Assembly (NCBI GenBank): GCA_963710135.1
Contig: CAVPYY010000006.1
Coordinates: 558,001 to 622,000 of the forward strand
Source: SG8-30 sp963710135
GTDB lineage: Bacteria; Pseudomonadota; Gammaproteobacteria; Steroidobacterales; Steroidobacteraceae
Length of the DNA: 64,000 bases
Direction of reading: 5' to 3'
How positions within the stretch are numbered: the first letter of the stretch is position 1; each line of letters opens with the position of its first letter. The position numbers and the translations under genes are program-made. Below the pieces are notes generated by a model that did no database searches, was not told the DNA's origin, and worked only from the letters and a program-made list of their open reading frames with translations. Below, piece after piece: positions 56,642 through 64,000 of this stretch.

Positions 56642-57565
56642 TCTCGGCCGGGCGGGATGGGCCCGGCCTTTCGCGCGTCGCAGGCGGCCTGCTGGTCGCC
56701 ATCGGCGCGTTCCTGCTCGCGATCAAGGGGGTCATCACCAAGCTCATCTACGCGCACGGCATGGACTACGAGTCCGTCGTCGTGCTGCGCTCGCTGCTGG
56801 CGGCACCGCTGTTCTGGGCCTGGGCGCTGCACTATGGCGCGGCCGCCGCGATCCTGCGTGCGCCGGCCAGGTCGATCGCCGCCGCGGCGTTCGCGGGCGC
56901 GCTGTGCTACAGCCTCGGCTCGCTGCTCGACTTCTACGCCCTCACGCTGATCGACGCGAGCCTGGAACGGGCGCTGCTGTTCACCTACCCCGCCATGGTC
57001 GTGCTCGCCACCGCGCTCATTGCGCGCAAGTGGCCGTCGCCGCGCGTCGCCGGCGCCATCGTGATCACCTGGGTGGGCATCGCGCTCGCCGTGGGCGCGT
57101 TCGACCAGGACATGCTCGCCGCCAACTCGACCGGGCGCGCTGTGCGTCCTGTTGTGCGCGGCGACGTTCGCGACCTACTTCCTGTTGAGCGAGCGCTACA
57201 CGCGGGCGGTCGGCACCCTGCCGTTCACGGTCTTCGCGATGACCGGCGCCTCGGTGGCGCTGCTCGCCTGGTACGTGCCGCGCCACTCCGCACTGCCGCT
57301 GCCGCCGGACGCGACGACCTGGTGGCTGATGGTGCTGCTGGTCCTGTTCTCGACCGTCGCACCCGTGCTGCTGCTGGCCGAGGGCGTGCGGCGCATCGGC
57401 GCCGAGCGTTCGGCCATCGTCAGCACGGTCGGCCCGCCCTCCACCATTGCGGTCGCGTGGCTCGTGCTGGACGAGCGCATGACCGTCGAGCAGCTGCTCG
57501 GCACGGCGATCATCATCGCGGGCGTGCTGCTGGTGGAACTGGCGCGGCGCCGGGCCACCGCCTGA
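56638..57565 (+). CDS. EamA/DMT-family transporter (one extra base near 57134)
   Basis: An inner-membrane drug/metabolite transporter with ten helices (two EamA repeats), 308 residues when corrected. Helices include LLVAIGAFLLAIKGVITKLI, ALLFTYPAMVVLATALIARK, TFATYFLLSERY, and STVAPVLLLAEGVRRIGAER with STVGPPSTIAVAWLVLDERM. One G too many in the GGG at 57133-57135 separates the halves (ANSTGALCVLLCAATF). Starts with TTG at 56638 inside the nitroreductase stop. Likely exports or imports the operon's metabolite, which is inference. Confidence 0.85.
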
Positions 57566-57574
57566 CGGCAGGCT

Positions 57575-58639
57575 TCAGCATTCCCGACGCGTCGCACGCG
57601 CCGCAGCCTGCCAGGCGAGTTCCGCCATCGGCTCGACCTGGGCTGCGTACTCGCGTGCCTGCTCACCCGCCGCCGTGTCACGCAGCAGGCGTCCGCGGAT
57701 TCCGTGGAACACCGCCGCAAGCTTGAACAGGTTGAAGGCGACGTAGAAATCGAGGTCAGGGAGGGACGCCCTGCCGGTCCGGGCACAGTAGCGCGCCACG
57801 TATTCGTGCTCATCCGGCAATCCCAGCGCCTGCAGATCGCGGCCGAGGAGACCGGTTACGCCGAGCGGCGGCATCCTGTACATCATGACGTGGTAGCCGA
57901 AGTCCGCCAAAGGATCGCCGAGCGTCGCCAGCTCCCAGTCCAGCACCGCGACGACCTCCGGCCGGGCGGAGTGGAACAGCACGTTGTCGCAGCGATAGTC
58001 GCCATGCACAACGCAGGTCGTCTCAGCCGCCGGTATGTTGTCCGGCAACCACTCGATCATGCGATCCATCGCTGCCACGCGTCCGGCGTCCGGGTCCGCG
58101 AGGTACTGCCCCGACCATCGCCTGAACTGGCGGCCGACGTAGCCGCCGGGCCGTCCGAAGTCGCTGAGCCCCACTTGCTCGTAATCGACGCGATGCAGGG
58201 CGGCCAGGGCATCCACCGTGGCATGGGCAAGCGGCGCGCGATCGGCGGTCGGCACTTCGGGAAACGCGGCGTCCCGGAACAGCCTGCCCTCCACGTAATC
58301 CATGACATAGAAGGCGGTGCCAATCACCGATTCGTCTGCGCAGAAGCCAATTGCCCGCGGCACAGCGATCCCCGGGGTTTCCCGCAAGGCCTGCAGCACG
58401 CGGTATTCCCGCTCGATGGCATGTGCGGACGGCAGCAGCGGTCCCGGCGGCTTGCGGCGCAGTACGTAACGGTGACCCGCCCCTGACTCGAGCAGGTAGG
58501 TGGGATTGGACTGCCCACCGGAGAACTGCCTCACCTCGAGCGGGCCGGGAGCATCCGCGATCGTCGCGAGATACTCGGCCAGCGCCCGCGTATCGAACTC
58601 GAAGCCGGGCCGCACGGCGGAAAGCCGGGAATTACGCAT
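57575..58639 (-). CDS. APH-like phosphotransferase (ACAD10/11-type kinase)
   Basis: A 354-residue cytoplasmic kinase-fold protein. Motifs: GGQSNPTYLLESG (nucleotide loop), YVLRRKPPG (ATP lysine), VVHGDYRCDNVLFH (catalytic Asp) and AVLDWELATLGDP (metal Asp). In animals such domains phosphorylate 4-hydroxyacyl-CoAs before beta-oxidation; bacterial relatives often lie with acyl-CoA genes, which fits the CoA-transferase nearby. Start at 58639 (MRNSRLSAVRPG) has no strong Shine-Dalgarno sequence; longer frames run into the next gene's upstream region. It converges with the EamA gene and diverges from the RutE-like gene. Confidence 0.88.
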   Translation of the reverse strand: MRNSRLSAVRPGFEFDTRALAEYLATIADAPGPLEVRQFSGGQSNPTYLLESGAGHRYVLRRKPPGPLLPSAHAIEREYRVLQALRETPGIAVPRAIGFCADESVIGTAFYVMDYVEGRLFRDAAFPEVPTADRAPLAHATVDALAALHRVDYEQVGLSDFGRPGGYVGRQFRRWSGQYLADPDAGRVAAMDRMIEWLPDNIPAAETTCVVHGDYRCDNVLFHSARPEVVAVLDWELATLGDPLADFGYHVMMYRMPPLGVTGLLGRDLQALGLPDEHEYVARYCARTGRASLPDLDFYVAFNLFKLAAVFHGIRGRLLRDTAAGEQAREYAAQVEPMAELAWQAAARATRREC

Positions 58640-58730
58640 GGCCGTCACGATCCGCGCCCCGCTCGTGCCGCAATGCTGCGACGAGTGCCGAGTATACTCA
58701 GACGCCCGACATCGCGAAGCGAGCCGAAGC

Positions 58731-59321
58731 ATGAAGTCTGCGCTGGATTCCCGAGCCCTCGATCAACTCTTCCGCGAGGCCCGCTCCCACAATCGTTGGA
58801 GCAGCAGGCCCGTTCCCGAGGACACGCTCCGGGCGCTGTACGGCCTGCTGCGCATGGGTCCGACCTCCGCCAACTGCTCACCGGCGCGTTTCGTCTTCGT
58901 GCAGAGCGAGGCGGCGCGCAGCAGACTGCTGGAGTGCGTGGACTCGGGCAACGTGATCAAGGTCCGGCAGGCCCCCGTCACCGTGATCATCGGCATGGAC
59001 GAGAAGTTCTACGACCGGTTGCCGGAGCTTTTTCCGCACAATCCCGGCGCGCGCGGCTGGTTTGTCGAGCCGCGCAAGGCACACATCACCGCGTTCCGGA
59101 ACTCGAGCCTGCAGGGCGCCTACCTGATGCTCGCCGCCCGCTCACTGGGTCTCGACTGCGGACCGATGTCGGGATTCGATCACGACAAGGTCGACGCCGC
59201 CTTCTTCGCGGGAACGAGCGTCAAGTCCAACTTCCTGTGCGCGCTCGGCGAAGGTACCGACGAGGAGCTCTATCCGCGCGGCCCGCGACTCAAGTTCGAG
59301 GACGCCTGCGAAGTGATCTGA
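58731..59321 (+). CDS. RutE/HadB-like nitroreductase (malonic semialdehyde reductase type)
   Basis: A 196-residue FMN protein, exactly the length of RutE. It matches RutE block by block: ALDQLFREARSHNRW, LLRMGPTSANCSPARFVFV, AFRNSSLQGAYLMLAARSLG, LDCGPMSGFDHDKVDAAFF and RLKFEDACEVI. RutE reduces malonic semialdehyde to 3-hydroxypropionate in pyrimidine breakdown; no other rut gene is in the window, though the isochorismatase-fold protein at 55.2 kb is of the RutB fold. Convergent with cysNC. Confidence 0.88.
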   Translation: MKSALDSRALDQLFREARSHNRWSSRPVPEDTLRALYGLLRMGPTSANCSPARFVFVQSEAARSRLLECVDSGNVIKVRQAPVTVIIGMDEKFYDRLPELFPHNPGARGWFVEPRKAHITAFRNSSLQGAYLMLAARSLGLDCGPMSGFDHDKVDAAFFAGTSVKSNFLCALGEGTDEELYPRGPRLKFEDACEVI

Positions 59322-59331
59322 GTCAGAAGGC

Positions 59332-61236
59332 TCAGCCGTACAGGCGCCCGCCGTCGGCCAGCGCGGCAATGACCGCCTCGGCCGCCTGCTCGGGTGATAG
59401 ACGGGTGGTGTCGAGCACCAGCTCGGCATGCTCCGGCGGTTCGTAGGGCGAGTCGATGCCGGTGAAGTTCTGGATCTTGCCGGCGCGCGCCTTGCGATAG
59501 AGCCCCTTCGGATCGCGCTTCTCCACCTCGGCGAGCGGCGCGTCCACGAACACCTCGATGAATTCGCCCTCAGGCAGCAACTCGCGCGCCAGACGGCGTT
59601 CCGAGCGGAAGGGCGAAATGAACGACACCAGGACGATCAGGCCCGCGTCGGACATCAGCCGCGCCACTTCCGCCACCCGCCGGATGTTCTCCACCCGATC
59701 CACCTCGGTGAAGCCGAGATCCCTGTTCAGGCCGTGCCGGACGTTGTCGCCGTCGAGAATGCAGGTATGGCGCCCCATGGCGTGCAGGCGCTTCTCGACC
59801 AGGTTGGCGATCGTGGACTTGCCGGCACCGGACAGCCCGGTGAACCACAGCACGCAGGCCTTCTGGCCCTTCAGCCGGGCGCGCGCCTCGCGGTTCACGT
59901 CCAGCGCCTGCCAGTGCACGTTCTCCGAGCGCCGCAGCGCGAAATTGATCAGCCCGGCCCCGACCGTATCGTTGCTCAGCTTGTCGATGATCACGAAACC
60001 GCCGGTGTCGCGGTTTTCCGCGTAGGCGTCGAAGGGAATCGCCCGGTCAGTGCTGAGATTGCAGACGCCGATCTCGTTCAGTTCGAGCTGGCGCGCGGCG
60101 GTGTGCTCGAGCGTGTTGACGTTCACCCGGTGCCGTAGCTCCGTCACCGTCGCCGTCACCGTGCGGGTGCCAATCTTGATGAGATAGGGACGTCCCGGCA
60201 GCATCGGCTCCTCGTGCATCCAGATCACGCTGACCTGGAACTGGTCCGCGACGGACGGCGGTGAGTCGGCCGCCGCCAGCAGGTCGCCGCGGCTGACGTC
60301 GATCTCGTCGGCCAGCGTCAGCGTCACGGACTGCCCGGCAACCGCCTCCTGCAGGTCGCCGTCCGCCGTCACGACGCGCGTCACCCTGCTCTGCTGCCCG
60401 GACGGCAGCACCCGCAGGGCGTCGCCCGGCCGTATCGCACCGGACACCACCATGCCAGCAAAACCGCGAAAGTCCTGATTCGGCCGATTGACCCACTGCA
60501 CCGGCATCCTGAACGGACGCTGCAGCAGGTCTTCCTCGATGTCGATCGACTCCAGGTGCTCCAGCAGGCATGGGCCGTAGTACCACGGCAGCCGCTCGGA
60601 ACGTGCAATGACGTTGTCGCCCTTCAGCGCCGACAGGGGAATCGCCACCACCTCGTCGAGGCCCAGCCGGGCCGCGAACCCGCGGTACTCGGCGACAATG
60701 GCCTCGAACGTGTCGTGGCCGTAGCCGACCGCGTCCATCTTGTTGACCGCGAGCACCAGCCGACGGATGCCGAGCAGCGACACGATGTAGGTGTGGCGGC
60801 GCGTCTGCGGCAGCACGCCCTTGCGGGCATCCACCAGAATGACGGCAAGGTCCGCGGTCGACGCGCCGGTCGCCATGTTGCGCGTGTACTGCTCGTGGCC
60901 CGGCGTATCCGCAACGATGAACTTCCGCCGCTCGGTCGAGAAAAAGCGGTACGCGACGTCGATCGTGATGCCCTGCTCACGCTCCGCGGCGAGACCGTCG
61001 ACCAGCAGCGCCAGGTCCAGGTCGCCGCCGGTGGTGCCGACCTTCTTCGAATCGGCCTCCAGCGCGGCGAGCTGATCCTCGAAGATCAGTTTGGATTCAT
61101 ACAGCAGCCGGCCGATCAAGGTGCTCTTGCCATCGTCCACGCTGCCGCAGGTGATGAAGCGCAGCAGGCTCTTGTGCTGCTGGGCCTGCAGATAGGCCTC
61201 GATGTCGCGCGCGATCAGCTCCGAACTGTGCGACAT
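59332..61236 (-). CDS. cysNC: Bifunctional sulfate adenylyltransferase large subunit / APS kinase
   Basis: CysN drives APS formation with GTP hydrolysis and CysC phosphorylates APS to PAPS. The 634-residue fusion has an EF-Tu-like G domain (CGSVDDGKSTLIGRLLYE, DTPGHEQYTRN, NKMDAVG) and beta-barrels up to about residue 430. The APS-kinase domain follows (LWFTGLSGAGKSTIANLVEK, ILDGDNVRHGLNRDLGF, KGLYRKARAGKIQNFTGIDSP). Full length for the family. The start overlaps the cysD stop (TGATG), so the two are a coupled operon. No cysH, cysI or cysJ is near. Confidence 0.97.
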   Translation of the reverse strand: MSHSSELIARDIEAYLQAQQHKSLLRFITCGSVDDGKSTLIGRLLYESKLIFEDQLAALEADSKKVGTTGGDLDLALLVDGLAAEREQGITIDVAYRFFSTERRKFIVADTPGHEQYTRNMATGASTADLAVILVDARKGVLPQTRRHTYIVSLLGIRRLVLAVNKMDAVGYGHDTFEAIVAEYRGFAARLGLDEVVAIPLSALKGDNVIARSERLPWYYGPCLLEHLESIDIEEDLLQRPFRMPVQWVNRPNQDFRGFAGMVVSGAIRPGDALRVLPSGQQSRVTRVVTADGDLQEAVAGQSVTLTLADEIDVSRGDLLAAADSPPSVADQFQVSVIWMHEEPMLPGRPYLIKIGTRTVTATVTELRHRVNVNTLEHTAARQLELNEIGVCNLSTDRAIPFDAYAENRDTGGFVIIDKLSNDTVGAGLINFALRRSENVHWQALDVNREARARLKGQKACVLWFTGLSGAGKSTIANLVEKRLHAMGRHTCILDGDNVRHGLNRDLGFTEVDRVENIRRVAEVARLMSDAGLIVLVSFISPFRSERRLARELLPEGEFIEVFVDAPLAEVEKRDPKGLYRKARAGKIQNFTGIDSPYEPPEHAELVLDTTRLSPEQAAEAVIAALADGGRLYG

Positions 61237-62135
61237 CAGAAGTACCCCTCCTGCTTCTTGCGCTCCATGGAGGCGGCGCCGTCCTGGTCGACCGCCCTGC
61301 CCTGCCGCTCCGAGTGCCGCGCCAGCAGCATTTCCTGGATTACTGCGGGCAGCGTCGCCGCGGTGCTCTCGGTCGCGCCGGTCAGCGGATAACAGCCCAG
61401 CGTGCGAAAGCGCACCGGGCGCGTCGTGGGCGTCTCGCCGGGCGCCAGCGGCAGGCGGTCGTCATCGACCATGATCAGCCGCCCGTCGCGCTCGACCACC
61501 GGCCGCGGCGCCGAGAGATACAGCGGCACGATCGGCACGGCCTCGACGTGGATGTACTGCCAGATGTCGAGCTCGGTCCAGTTAGACAGCGGAAACACCC
61601 GCAGGCTCTCGCCCTTGCGGTGGCGTGTGTTGTAGGTGCGCCAGAGCTCCGGCCGCTGCCGCTTCGGGTCCCAGCGGTGCTGGGCTGAACGCAGCGAGAA
61701 GATGCGCTCCTTGGCGCGCGACTTCTCCTCGTCACGTCGCCCGCCGCCGAAGGCGAAGTCGAAGCGGTAGCGATCCAGTGCCTGGCGCAGGGCCTGGGTC
61801 AGCATGATGTCGGCATAGGCTGCGCCGTGAGTGAAGGGCATCACCCCGGCCTTCGCACCCTCCTCGTTGGTGTGCACCAGCAGTCGCATGCCGAGCTCCG
61901 CCGCGCGGCGGTCGCGGAACTCCAGCATGTCGCGGAAATCCCAGCCGCTCGCGATGTGCAGCAGCGGGAATGGCGGGCGTGACGGATGGAACGCCTTCAA
62001 GGCCAGGTGCAGCATCACCGAGCTGTCCTTGCCGATCGAGTAGAGCATCACCGGGTTCTCGGCCTCGGCGACCACCTCGCGCATGATGTGGATGCTCTCG
62101 GCCTCCAGCCGCTGCAGGTGGGTCAAGGTGCTCAT
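61236..62135 (-). CDS. cysD: Sulfate adenylyltransferase small subunit
   Basis: The ATP-pyrophosphatase subunit that adenylylates sulfate. 299 residues, with PP-loop NPVMLYSIGKDSSVMLHLAL near residue 28, AFGGGRRDEEKSRAKERIFS, and WTELDIWQYI. Length and motifs are standard. Translationally coupled to cysNC downstream. The 69 bases up to the lyase gene on its upstream side contain no clear promoter. Confidence 0.97.
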   Translation of the reverse strand: MSTLTHLQRLEAESIHIMREVVAEAENPVMLYSIGKDSSVMLHLALKAFHPSRPPFPLLHIASGWDFRDMLEFRDRRAAELGMRLLVHTNEEGAKAGVMPFTHGAAYADIMLTQALRQALDRYRFDFAFGGGRRDEEKSRAKERIFSLRSAQHRWDPKRQRPELWRTYNTRHRKGESLRVFPLSNWTELDIWQYIHVEAVPIVPLYLSAPRPVVERDGRLIMVDDDRLPLAPGETPTTRPVRFRTLGCYPLTGATESTAATLPAVIQEMLLARHSERQGRAVDQDGAASMERKKQEGYF

Positions 62136-62204
62136 GTGGACGCGAATTCTACGCCACGGACCGCCCCGAGGTGTGCTGCGGATCGAGGCCTGCGGGTGCT
62201 GGCG

Positions 62205-63089
62205 TCAGGCCTTGCCGGAATGACCCGCCGCCGCGAGCAGGCGCCGTGCGCGCTCGACCACCGGCGCGTCGACGAAGCTGCCGGCCACGGAGATCGCGGC
62301 GCTGTCGCCGGGCGCGGCGGCCTCGAACGCCGCAACCACGGCCCGCGCGTGGGCGATCTCAGTCTCGCTGGACCCGAAGACTTCGTTGGCCAGAGCGACC
62401 TGGTCGGGATGGATGCACAGCTTGCCCGCCAGTCCCATGCGCCGGCCGCGCTCGGCCGACTCCCGGAACCGCGCGTCGTCCCGGTACTCGACCACGACGC
62501 TGTCGATCGGCGCCGCCAGCCCGGCGACGCGCGAGGCGTGCACCAGCCGGGCACGCACGTGGGCCAGTTCCTCCTCCGACGACGACGGAACCAGGCCGAG
62601 ATCGAGTGAGTAGTCGGCGATCCCGAAACTCAACCGCGCCAGCCGCGGCGTCGCGACCGCCAGGGCCGCGACGGACTCAACGCCGACGGCGGTCTCCACC
62701 AGCCCCAGCAGCGCCACACCGCCCGGCGGCATGTCCCGTTCGCGCTCCAGCTGCCGCAGCACCCAGTCGATTGTGCAGAGGTCAGCGGCGCGCTCGGCCT
62801 TGGGAATGACCACCCCGGCCAGCCCCGGCCGCACCACCGCGAGCAGGTCCTGGTAGCACCAGGGAGTGTCGATGCCGTTGACGCGCACGAAGCACGCCGC
62901 GCCGGGCTGCGCCCCGGCGAGCTCGCCGGCCGCGGCCCGCGCAACGGACTTGGCGTCGGGGGCCACCGCATCCTCGAGATCGAGGATGACCACGTCCGCG
63001 CCGCACTCGAAAGCCTTCTGGCGCCGCCTGGCGTTGTCCGCCGGTGCAAACAGCCAGCTTCTGCACAACAGCGTCATCTCCGTGTTCAT
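62205..63089 (-). CDS. HpcH/HpaI aldolase, CitE-like CoA-ester lyase
   Basis: A 294-residue TIM-barrel lyase or thioesterase acting on malyl-, citramalyl- or related CoA esters. Motifs: LLCRSWLFAPADNARRRQKA, DVVILDLEDAVAPDAK (Mg2+ Asp/Glu), FVRVNGIDTPW (substrate Arg), GVVIPKAERAADL, LGLVETAVGVESV (catalytic Glu region), and GKLCIHPDQVALANEVF. It lies 12 bases after the GntR gene on the same strand, so it is likely under that regulator. Confidence 0.92.
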   Translation of the reverse strand: MNTEMTLLCRSWLFAPADNARRRQKAFECGADVVILDLEDAVAPDAKSVARAAAGELAGAQPGAACFVRVNGIDTPWCYQDLLAVVRPGLAGVVIPKAERAADLCTIDWVLRQLERERDMPPGGVALLGLVETAVGVESVAALAVATPRLARLSFGIADYSLDLGLVPSSSEEELAHVRARLVHASRVAGLAAPIDSVVVEYRDDARFRESAERGRRMGLAGKLCIHPDQVALANEVFGSSETEIAHARAVVAAFEAAAPGDSAAISVAGSFVDAPVVERARRLLAAAGHSGKA

Positions 63090-63101
63090 GCGTCGGATTC
63101 C

Positions 63102-63884
63102 TCAGCCACTGGTCCAGGTCGCGCCGCCGTCCGCCAACCAGCCGCGTTCCAGGCTCAGGGAATAGGTGAAGCGCTCGCCGGGATGCTCCGAAACCGACGC
63201 CTGGAACAGCTCGCCGGCTTCGTCATGGTAGCGGCGCACGACGGTGAGGCTCGGCGAGCCCGCAGCCACCTGCAGCGCGTCGCTCATGTGCGCCGGCAGG
63301 TTGCGGGCCATGACGCTGACGTCGACGCGCTGCACCTTGATGCCGTAGCGACGCTCGATGAGCTGGTAGACCGGGACGCCACCGCCACCGAGATCCGCCA
63401 CGATGGCCGCGAAACGCGGCTGCACGAACAGATCCACCCAGTTGAGCGGGGGCCGTGCGTCCTCGAAGACGCGCAGACAGGAGATGCGGATCCAGTCGGC
63501 ACCGGCCTTGCAGCCGATCAGGCGCGCGAGCTGGCGCGATGCCCGCAGCGGCTGCTGGGTTTGCACCTGGAGACAGGCGCCGGGCGGATACTGCAGCAAC
63601 GCGGCCGGGGTGCGCACGCTCTGGATGTAGGTGTTCTGCGGCTGCCGGGCGAGGACCGCCGTACCGACACCGGGCCGCCGGCCGATCAATCCCAGCTGCT
63701 CCAGCCGGCGCAGCGCTTCCCGCACGGTATGACGGCTGACGCCGAATTTTTCCGTCAATTCGATTTCGCCCGGCAGCGTCGCGCCGACTGCCAGGCGACC
63801 GCTCTGTATGTCGGCGAGCAGCGCCTCGGCCACCTTGCGGTAGCGCGGCCGGCGCAACGAACTGGCTTCACCCTTCGACTTCAT
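63102..63884 (-). CDS. GntR-family regulator of the HutC/UTRA type
   Basis: A one-component repressor of 260 residues. The winged helix is at about 15-85 (YRKVAEALLADIQSGRLAVG, TEKFGVSRHTVREALRRLEQ, GLIGRRPGVGTAV), and the effector-binding UTRA domain at about 95-250 (LNWVDLFVQPRFAAI, YQLIERRYGIKVQRVDV). Start at 63884 behind GAGGAG rather than the upstream ATG at 63917. It is followed by the CitE-like gene. The palindrome at 63949-63962 lies 65-78 bases upstream, suggesting autoregulation; the same sequence precedes the isochorismatase-fold gene at 55.2 kb. Confidence 0.93.
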   Translation of the reverse strand: MKSKGEASSLRRPRYRKVAEALLADIQSGRLAVGATLPGEIELTEKFGVSRHTVREALRRLEQLGLIGRRPGVGTAVLARQPQNTYIQSVRTPAALLQYPPGACLQVQTQQPLRASRQLARLIGCKAGADWIRISCLRVFEDARPPLNWVDLFVQPRFAAIVADLGGGGVPVYQLIERRYGIKVQRVDVSVMARNLPAHMSDALQVAAGSPSLTVVRRYHDEAGELFQASVSEHPGERFTYSLSLERGWLADGGATWTSG

Positions 63885-63948
63885 CAGGCTCCTCGCGGGC
63901 TCGACCGGACAGCTCACATTGACACGCCGAGCGACCGGGACATAGGAT

Positions 63949-63962
63949 TTGTCCGGACATTA
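63949..63962 (-). promoter_or_regulatory. Candidate GntR operator before its own gene
   Basis: TTGTCCGGACATTA (plus-strand reading), identical to 55213-55226 in all 14 bases and centred on TGTCCGGACA. The window ends 38 bases later, so a divergent gene on the plus strand, if any, is not visible. Confidence 0.7.
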
Positions 63963-64000
63963 GACCTCATTGTTACCCCGCCGGGGAAGGGGCATCGAGA

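Overview
The window looks like a high-GC gammaproteobacterial chromosome segment, probably from an environmental aerobe or facultative anaerobe. The evidence is the gene set: ileS-lspA-ispH, ribF, murJ, rpsT, rplU-rpmA-obgE, ispB, ygiQ, cysD-cysNC, OmpW and TonB-dependent outer-membrane proteins, and rho-independent terminators. I cannot name a genus. No prophage, insertion sequence, CRISPR array or rRNA operon was seen. One tRNA (Pro, CGG) is present.

Layout. 0-14.2 kb is core: isoprenoid, lipoprotein, translation and cell-wall genes, interrupted at 9.0-12.9 kb by a DUF6502-like regulator with two DUF5666 lipoproteins behind a promoter whose -10 box lies inside a palindrome. 14.4-19.1 kb holds OmpW, an exported VOC-DUF1330 fusion, a 34-residue basic protein and homospermidine synthase. 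19.1-31.7 kb is the most unusual part. One minus-strand operon encodes a CcmI/CycH-like TPR protein, a His-rich cytochrome b-like membrane protein, a 21-heme c-type cytochrome, a c-type cytochrome with 37 CXXCH motifs plus one CX4CH, a TPR/outer-membrane beta-barrel protein and a lipoprotein. A divergent plus-strand pair encodes a membrane-anchored ferredoxin/FAD oxidoreductase and an exported Sel1-ankyrin protein. Together they read as a candidate trans-envelope electron-transfer system.

31.7-50 kb holds an S9 peptidase, an L,D-transpeptidase, a small HTH protein, a PAS histidine kinase, a methyltransferase, an AttEFGH-like ABC operon, DUF4404, LOG and YgiQ proteins and PEP carboxylase. 50-59 kb is a catabolic-looking cluster: TonB receptor, amidohydrolase, CaiB-type CoA-transferase, isochorismatase-fold hydrolase, nitroreductase, EamA permease, APH-like kinase and a RutE-like nitroreductase. 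59-64 kb holds sulfate activation (cysD, cysNC), a CitE-like lyase and a GntR/UTRA regulator. A 14-bp palindromic sequence in front of that regulator recurs exactly in front of the isochorismatase-fold gene.

Caution on sequence quality: at least ten genes (ileS, a DUF5666 gene, the 38-heme cytochrome, the TPR gene, Sel1-ankyrin, histidine kinase, amidohydrolase, CoA-transferase twice, nitroreductase, EamA) are each restored by removing one base per break, and the S9 peptidase carries many such breaks. Nearly all breaks are single-base gains, which points to consensus errors rather than decay. Lengths given for these genes assume the extra base is removed.
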